A stretch of DNA of 16,769 nt from Gemmatimonadota bacterium. GTDB lineage: Bacteria > Gemmatimonadota > Gemmatimonadetes > Longimicrobiales > Longimicrobiaceae. The DNA lies in contig JAHWJV010000022.1 of NCBI GenBank assembly GCA_019348265.1, forward strand, positions 1 to 16,769. The letters are read 5' to 3'. Both the position numbers and the translations under genes were made by a program. Every line of letters starts with the position of its first letter. Position 1 is the first letter of the stretch. The notes under the pieces are model-generated. The model had not been told where the DNA came from. It ran no database searches and saw only the letters and a list, made by a program, of their open reading frames with translations. Shown in pieces: positions 14,058-16,769 of this stretch.

Positions 14058-15140
14058 ATGCCCAAGCCAGTCTCAGAGCAGGTCATCGTCGTCGCCGGCG
14101 CTTCGAGCGGCATCGGCCTCGTCACGGCACGCGAGGCCGCGCGCCGAGGGGCACGCGTGGTGCTCGCCGCCCGTAACGCCATCGATCTCGAGCGCGCGGT
14201 GGAGGAGATCCGCAGGGAGGGCGGTGAGGCGATCGCGGTGCCCACGGACGTCACGATCTTCGCGGAGGTGGAGGCGCTCGCCCGTCGCGCCGTCCAGGAG
14301 TGGGGACGAATCGACAGCTGGGTCACCGCGGCGGGGGTGAGCCTCTACGCCACGTTCCGAGAGGCGTCGCTGGAGGATTTCCGCCGCGTGGTGGAGACGA
14401 ACTTCTTCGGGCAGGTGCACTGCGCCAAGGCGGCGCTCCCCCACCTGGAAGAGACGGCCGGGGCGCTCATCTGCGTGGGCAGCACTCTGTCCGACCGCGG
14501 CGTGCCGCTGCAGGGAGCGTACTGCGCCTCGAAGCACGCCATCAAAGGCTGGCTCGACTCGCTCCGGGTCGAGCTCTGGAAGGACGGCTCGCCCGTCCGA
14601 GTGACGCTGATCAAGCCGTCCTCCATCAACACGCCTCTCTTCAACAAAGCGAAGACGCAGATGGGCGTGATGCCGATGCCCATCCCGCCGATCTACGAGC
14701 CGGAGCTGGCGGCGGAGGCCATCCTGCGGGCGGCGGAAGGCAACGAGCGGGACATATTCGTAGGAGGTGCGGGCAAGGCGCTGTCGGTGGCGGAGCGCAT
14801 CAGCCCGAAGCTGGTCGACGTGCAGCAGCTTCGCCAGGGCTTCGACGCGCAGAAGACCGACTGGCCCAAAGCGGACGACGCTCCGAACAACCTCTATGCG
14901 CCGGTCGCGAGCGACGGCGGCCGCCGCGGCGACTTCTCGGCGCAGGCGAACGACCACAGCGTCTATCAGAGCGTCGCCGCCCACTCAGTGCTCGCGCCGC
15001 TGGGAACCGCGGCTGCACTGACGCTCGGGGTGGTGGCACTCCGGTCGCGGAGCGACCACAGGGCGCTTCCTCTGATACTCGCCGCGGCGGCTCTCGCGCT
15101 GACCGGGAAGAGCGCCACCGCCGGCACCGTCCAGGGGTGA
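14058..15140 (+). CDS. short-chain dehydrogenase/reductase with hydrophobic C-terminal extension
   Basis: A 360-residue SDR, an NAD(P)-dependent oxidoreductase with a Rossmann fold. The cofactor motif is GASSGIG (14-20) with AARN after strand 2, which usually favours NADP. TAAG (90-93) stands where NNAG is usual, Asn115 is in NFFGQV, and Ser142, Tyr155 and Lys159 (YCASK) complete the tetrad. Classic SDRs end near 250 residues. Here about 110 more residues follow, including two hydrophobic stretches (APLGTAAALTLGVVAL and ALPLILAAAALALT), which suggests C-terminal membrane attachment. I recall similar extended SDRs in stress or glycan clusters, but the substrate is unknown. GGGAGG five bases upstream fixes the ATG at 14058. 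The 46-nt gap after the glycosidase fits one operon. Confidence 0.9.
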   Translation: MPKPVSEQVIVVAGASSGIGLVTAREAARRGARVVLAARNAIDLERAVEEIRREGGEAIAVPTDVTIFAEVEALARRAVQEWGRIDSWVTAAGVSLYATFREASLEDFRRVVETNFFGQVHCAKAALPHLEETAGALICVGSTLSDRGVPLQGAYCASKHAIKGWLDSLRVELWKDGSPVRVTLIKPSSINTPLFNKAKTQMGVMPMPIPPIYEPELAAEAILRAAEGNERDIFVGGAGKALSVAERISPKLVDVQQLRQGFDAQKTDWPKADDAPNNLYAPVASDGGRRGDFSAQANDHSVYQSVAAHSVLAPLGTAAALTLGVVALRSRSDHRALPLILAAAALALTGKSATAGTVQG

Positions 15141-15143
15141 CGC

Positions 15144-15153
15144 ACGGCGCCGT
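15144..15153. repeat. 10-bp palindrome after the SDR gene
   Basis: ACGGCGCCGT lies 3 nt after the SDR stop, in the 234-nt gap 15141-15374. The rest of this gap holds no ORF with a ribosome-binding site and no clear promoter pair that I could see. Confidence 0.25.
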
Positions 15154-15374
15154 CAGATGACGAGGTGTCGTGCCGAATGGTAGCCGCGGTAGCTGGACGG
15201 CCGGCCAGGGCCCGGGGCGTGGTGCGCAGTGCGTCTTCCGAGCCGCGTGCGGGGGCGTATCCTGAGCGCGATCCACAGCGGCCATTTGCGCCCGGGAGAC
15301 CACGCCCGAACGTATCGCCGGGTATCGGCAGTGGCCCGTGGGACAATGAGGCTTTCCCCAACAGGAGGATTACG

Positions 15375-15869
15375 ATGGCTGAAATCACCGTAGCGCGTGA
15401 AGCGCACACCCGCGCAATCGATTGGAGCGCCGCCGTCTGGGCCGGAGTGGTTGCCGGGATCGTTTTCGTGATGATGGAGATGCTTCTGATGCCGATGTTC
15501 GGTTTTGCGCCGAGCATGTGGGCGCCGCCTCGAATGATGGCAGCGACCGGGATGGGGAAGGGTGTGCTTCCCCCACCCGCCACCTTCGATCTGCTGGTGG
15601 TGATGGTGGCGATGGTGATCCATTTCACGACCTCCATTCTCTTCGCGATTGCAGTCGCGCTGGTCATCCGCAGAATGACGACGGGTGCCGCGATCGCGGT
15701 CGGCGTGATCGGCGCGCTCCTCCTCTACGGTTTCGTGTTCTACATCATGGCGGCGGGACCGTGGCCGTGGTTCGCCATGGCGCGCAATTGGGTCAGTATC
15801 TTGGCGCACGTGGTCTTCGGCGCCATCGTGGGCTGGTGGTACAGGGCGCGGGCAACCCCGCGTGAATGA
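15375..15869 (+). CDS. four-helix integral membrane protein of unknown function
   Basis: A 164-residue membrane protein. Four hydrophobic segments are predicted at about 20-42 (AVWAGVVAGIVFVMMEMLL), 72-98, 104-126 (AAIAVGVIGALLLYGFVFYI) and 137-155. The loop after helix 1 carries SMWAPPRMMAATGMGKGVLP, a Met/Pro-rich stretch that I recall as conserved in a small uncharacterised membrane family; His83 and His145 lie inside helices 2 and 4. No enzyme or transporter motif is seen. AGGAGG six bases before ATG 15375 decides this start over 15165, whose added N-terminus is Arg/Pro-rich and unconserved. The last codons fall inside the left arm of a 15-bp stem that reaches the ribosome-binding site of the next gene, so the two genes may be linked by RNA structure. 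Confidence 0.8.
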   Translation: MAEITVAREAHTRAIDWSAAVWAGVVAGIVFVMMEMLLMPMFGFAPSMWAPPRMMAATGMGKGVLPPPATFDLLVVMVAMVIHFTTSILFAIAVALVIRRMTTGAAIAVGVIGALLLYGFVFYIMAAGPWPWFAMARNWVSILAHVVFGAIVGWWYRARATPRE

Positions 15870-15953
15870 ACCGCCGTGGCGAGCTGAACCGGCCGCGGCG
15901 CTCCGGGGTGCATTCAGCGGTTCCGCAGGCCCTCCAGCACGGCGGCTTCATTC
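15864..15953 (+). other. long inverted repeat forming a structured intergenic RNA
   Basis: GAATGAACCGCCGTG (15864-15878) pairs over 15 bp with CACGGCGGCTTCATTC (15938-15953), with a single bulged C at 15946 and a 59-nt loop. Inside the loop, GCTGAA (15883-15888) pairs with TTCAGC (15913-15918), or alternatively GAACCG (15886-15891) with CGGTTC (15918-15923). The left arm contains the stop codon of the upstream gene. The right arm ends one base before GGAGGGGGG, the ribosome-binding site of the next gene. It could be a terminator-like element, a translational regulator or a small mobile repeat. Confidence 0.6.
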
Positions 15954-15965
15954 GGAGGGGGGATC

Positions 15966-16769
15966 ATGATCGACTGGCTGAACGCGGTGGGGGCGGGGCT
16001 CGTCGGCGCGCTCGCACTGGCGCTGATGACGGACGTGAGCCGCGGCGTCGGGCTCATCGGTGCGAACCTCACCCGTTATCAGGGCTGCATCGTGCTCGGC
16101 CGCAGCGAAGGTGCTGGAGCGTGGCTCGCCGGAATGGCCATGCACCTCGCGATGGGGTCGGTGCTCGCCCTCGGTTACGCGGTGCTCTTTGGCGTTGTCT
16201 GGGGCGAGGCGAGCTGGACGATCGGCGCGCTGATCGGCCTCGCGATCCTCGCCGCCCTGGCACTGATGGCCCTCGTCGCCGGGCTGATCGCGCGCTCGCC
16301 GCTGCGCCGGGTGCTCCTCGCGGCCGGGGCGCTGACCGCCGTCCTCATCGGTCTGCCCGCCATCCGGATCCAGGGCCTGTACCTGGCGGTCACCACTCTG
16401 GCCTTCGGCTACGCGATGGAGAACTACGTCCTCAACGAGGCGACACCGATCGGCCGCGCTCTGCTGCCCGAGGGGTTCACGGCGACCATCGTGCGCCCGA
16501 TGCTCTATGGACGCTGGGACCTCGAGAACGACCGCAGCTTCTACTACGTGTGCGTCGGTGCGCTCGTGCTCTGCATGGCCGCGGCGCTCGCCTTCCGCAG
16601 CAACCGCTCCGGGCGCGTCGTCATCGCGATGCGCGACAACCAGCGCGCGGCCGCGTCGTACTCGATGAACCCGGTACGCGTGCGGCTCGCCGCCTTCGCC
16701 ATCTCCGGGGGCATGGCGGGCCTGGCCGGCACGCTGTTCGCCTACTCACAGCACAACGTGCTCGGCGAC
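15966..16769 (+). CDS. partial ORF: small membrane-protein N-terminus joined to LivM-like ABC permease
   Basis: The open frame starts at ATG 15966, with GGAGGGGGG three bases upstream, and runs off the window after 268 codons. Residues 1-90 (NLTRYQGCIVLGRSEGAGAW, then LAGMAMHLAMGSVLALGYAV) look like a small multi-helix membrane family related in style to the preceding gene. From about residue 95 the sequence is LivM-like, a permease of branched-chain amino acid ABC importers: VLIGLPAIRIQGLYLAVTTL (126-145) and IAMRDNQRAAASYSMNPVRV (220-239) are the classic LivM segments, followed by FAISGGMAGLAGTLFAY. LivM normally has a different N-terminal part before the GLPA segment. Codons ending in A/T drop from about 13% in the first 90 codons to about 6% afterwards (hand count). 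It may be a genuine fusion, or a chimeric join at about 16,220-16,260. Any ATPase partner would lie beyond the window. Confidence 0.6.
   Translation, partial: MIDWLNAVGAGLVGALALALMTDVSRGVGLIGANLTRYQGCIVLGRSEGAGAWLAGMAMHLAMGSVLALGYAVLFGVVWGEASWTIGALIGLAILAALALMALVAGLIARSPLRRVLLAAGALTAVLIGLPAIRIQGLYLAVTTLAFGYAMENYVLNEATPIGRALLPEGFTATIVRPMLYGRWDLENDRSFYYVCVGALVLCMAAALAFRSNRSGRVVIAMRDNQRAAASYSMNPVRVRLAAFAISGGMAGLAGTLFAYSQHNVLGD

Noticed and set aside
15165..15374. N-terminal extension of the four-helix membrane protein
   Set aside because: The added 70 residues are Arg/Pro-rich without conservation cues, and AGGAGG lies directly before ATG 15375.

Overview
The window is about 16.8 kb of GC-rich DNA (roughly two-thirds G+C, codon third positions mostly G or C) with dense short operons, many Sec or lipoprotein signals, an outer-membrane beta-barrel, capsule-type enzymes and an L,D-transpeptidase. 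This points to a diderm soil or environmental bacterium. The conserved lipoprotein and membrane families recall Gemmatimonadota, but that placement is inference from memory of the families. I saw no rRNA, tRNA, CRISPR array or transposase.

Layout. (1) 137-2990, minus: SAM methyltransferase, Wzi-like capsule assembly outer-membrane protein and a small exported glycine-rich protein, joined by two identical TGATG stop/start overlaps. A candidate promoter lies at 3145-3173, and a hairpin at 11-39 may end the unit. (2) 3409-4338, plus: polysaccharide deacetylase lipoprotein. (3) 4452-8960, minus, a co-directional block: GntR regulator, DehI-type haloacid dehalogenase, alpha/beta hydrolase (4-nt overlap with DehI), L,D-transpeptidase-like lipoprotein whose catalytic Cys is Ser, and a family 2 glycosyltransferase. 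(4) 8961-9158: divergent control region with three copies of AACAGAT in alternating orientation. (5) 9159-10447, plus: two exported, probable lipoproteins, one of a conserved unknown family and one resembling the AOC/dirigent barrel. (6) 10615-15869, plus: isochorismatase-like hydrolase fused to a PRC-barrel-like domain, glycogen-debranching-type glycosidase, SDR with a membrane-type tail, and a four-helix membrane protein. This looks like an accessory or stress cluster. (7) 15966 to the end, plus: an open frame whose first ~90 residues look like a small membrane-protein family and whose remainder looks like LivM (branched-chain amino acid ABC permease). It is either a true fusion or an assembly chimera.

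Most interesting points: the candidate regulated dehalogenation unit (GntR + DehI + Asp-nucleophile hydrolase) with its operator-like repeats; the Cys-to-Ser L,D-transpeptidase; a 15-bp stem with one bulge around a 59-nt loop in front of the last gene; and the LivM junction. No wholly new system can be proved from sequence alone.
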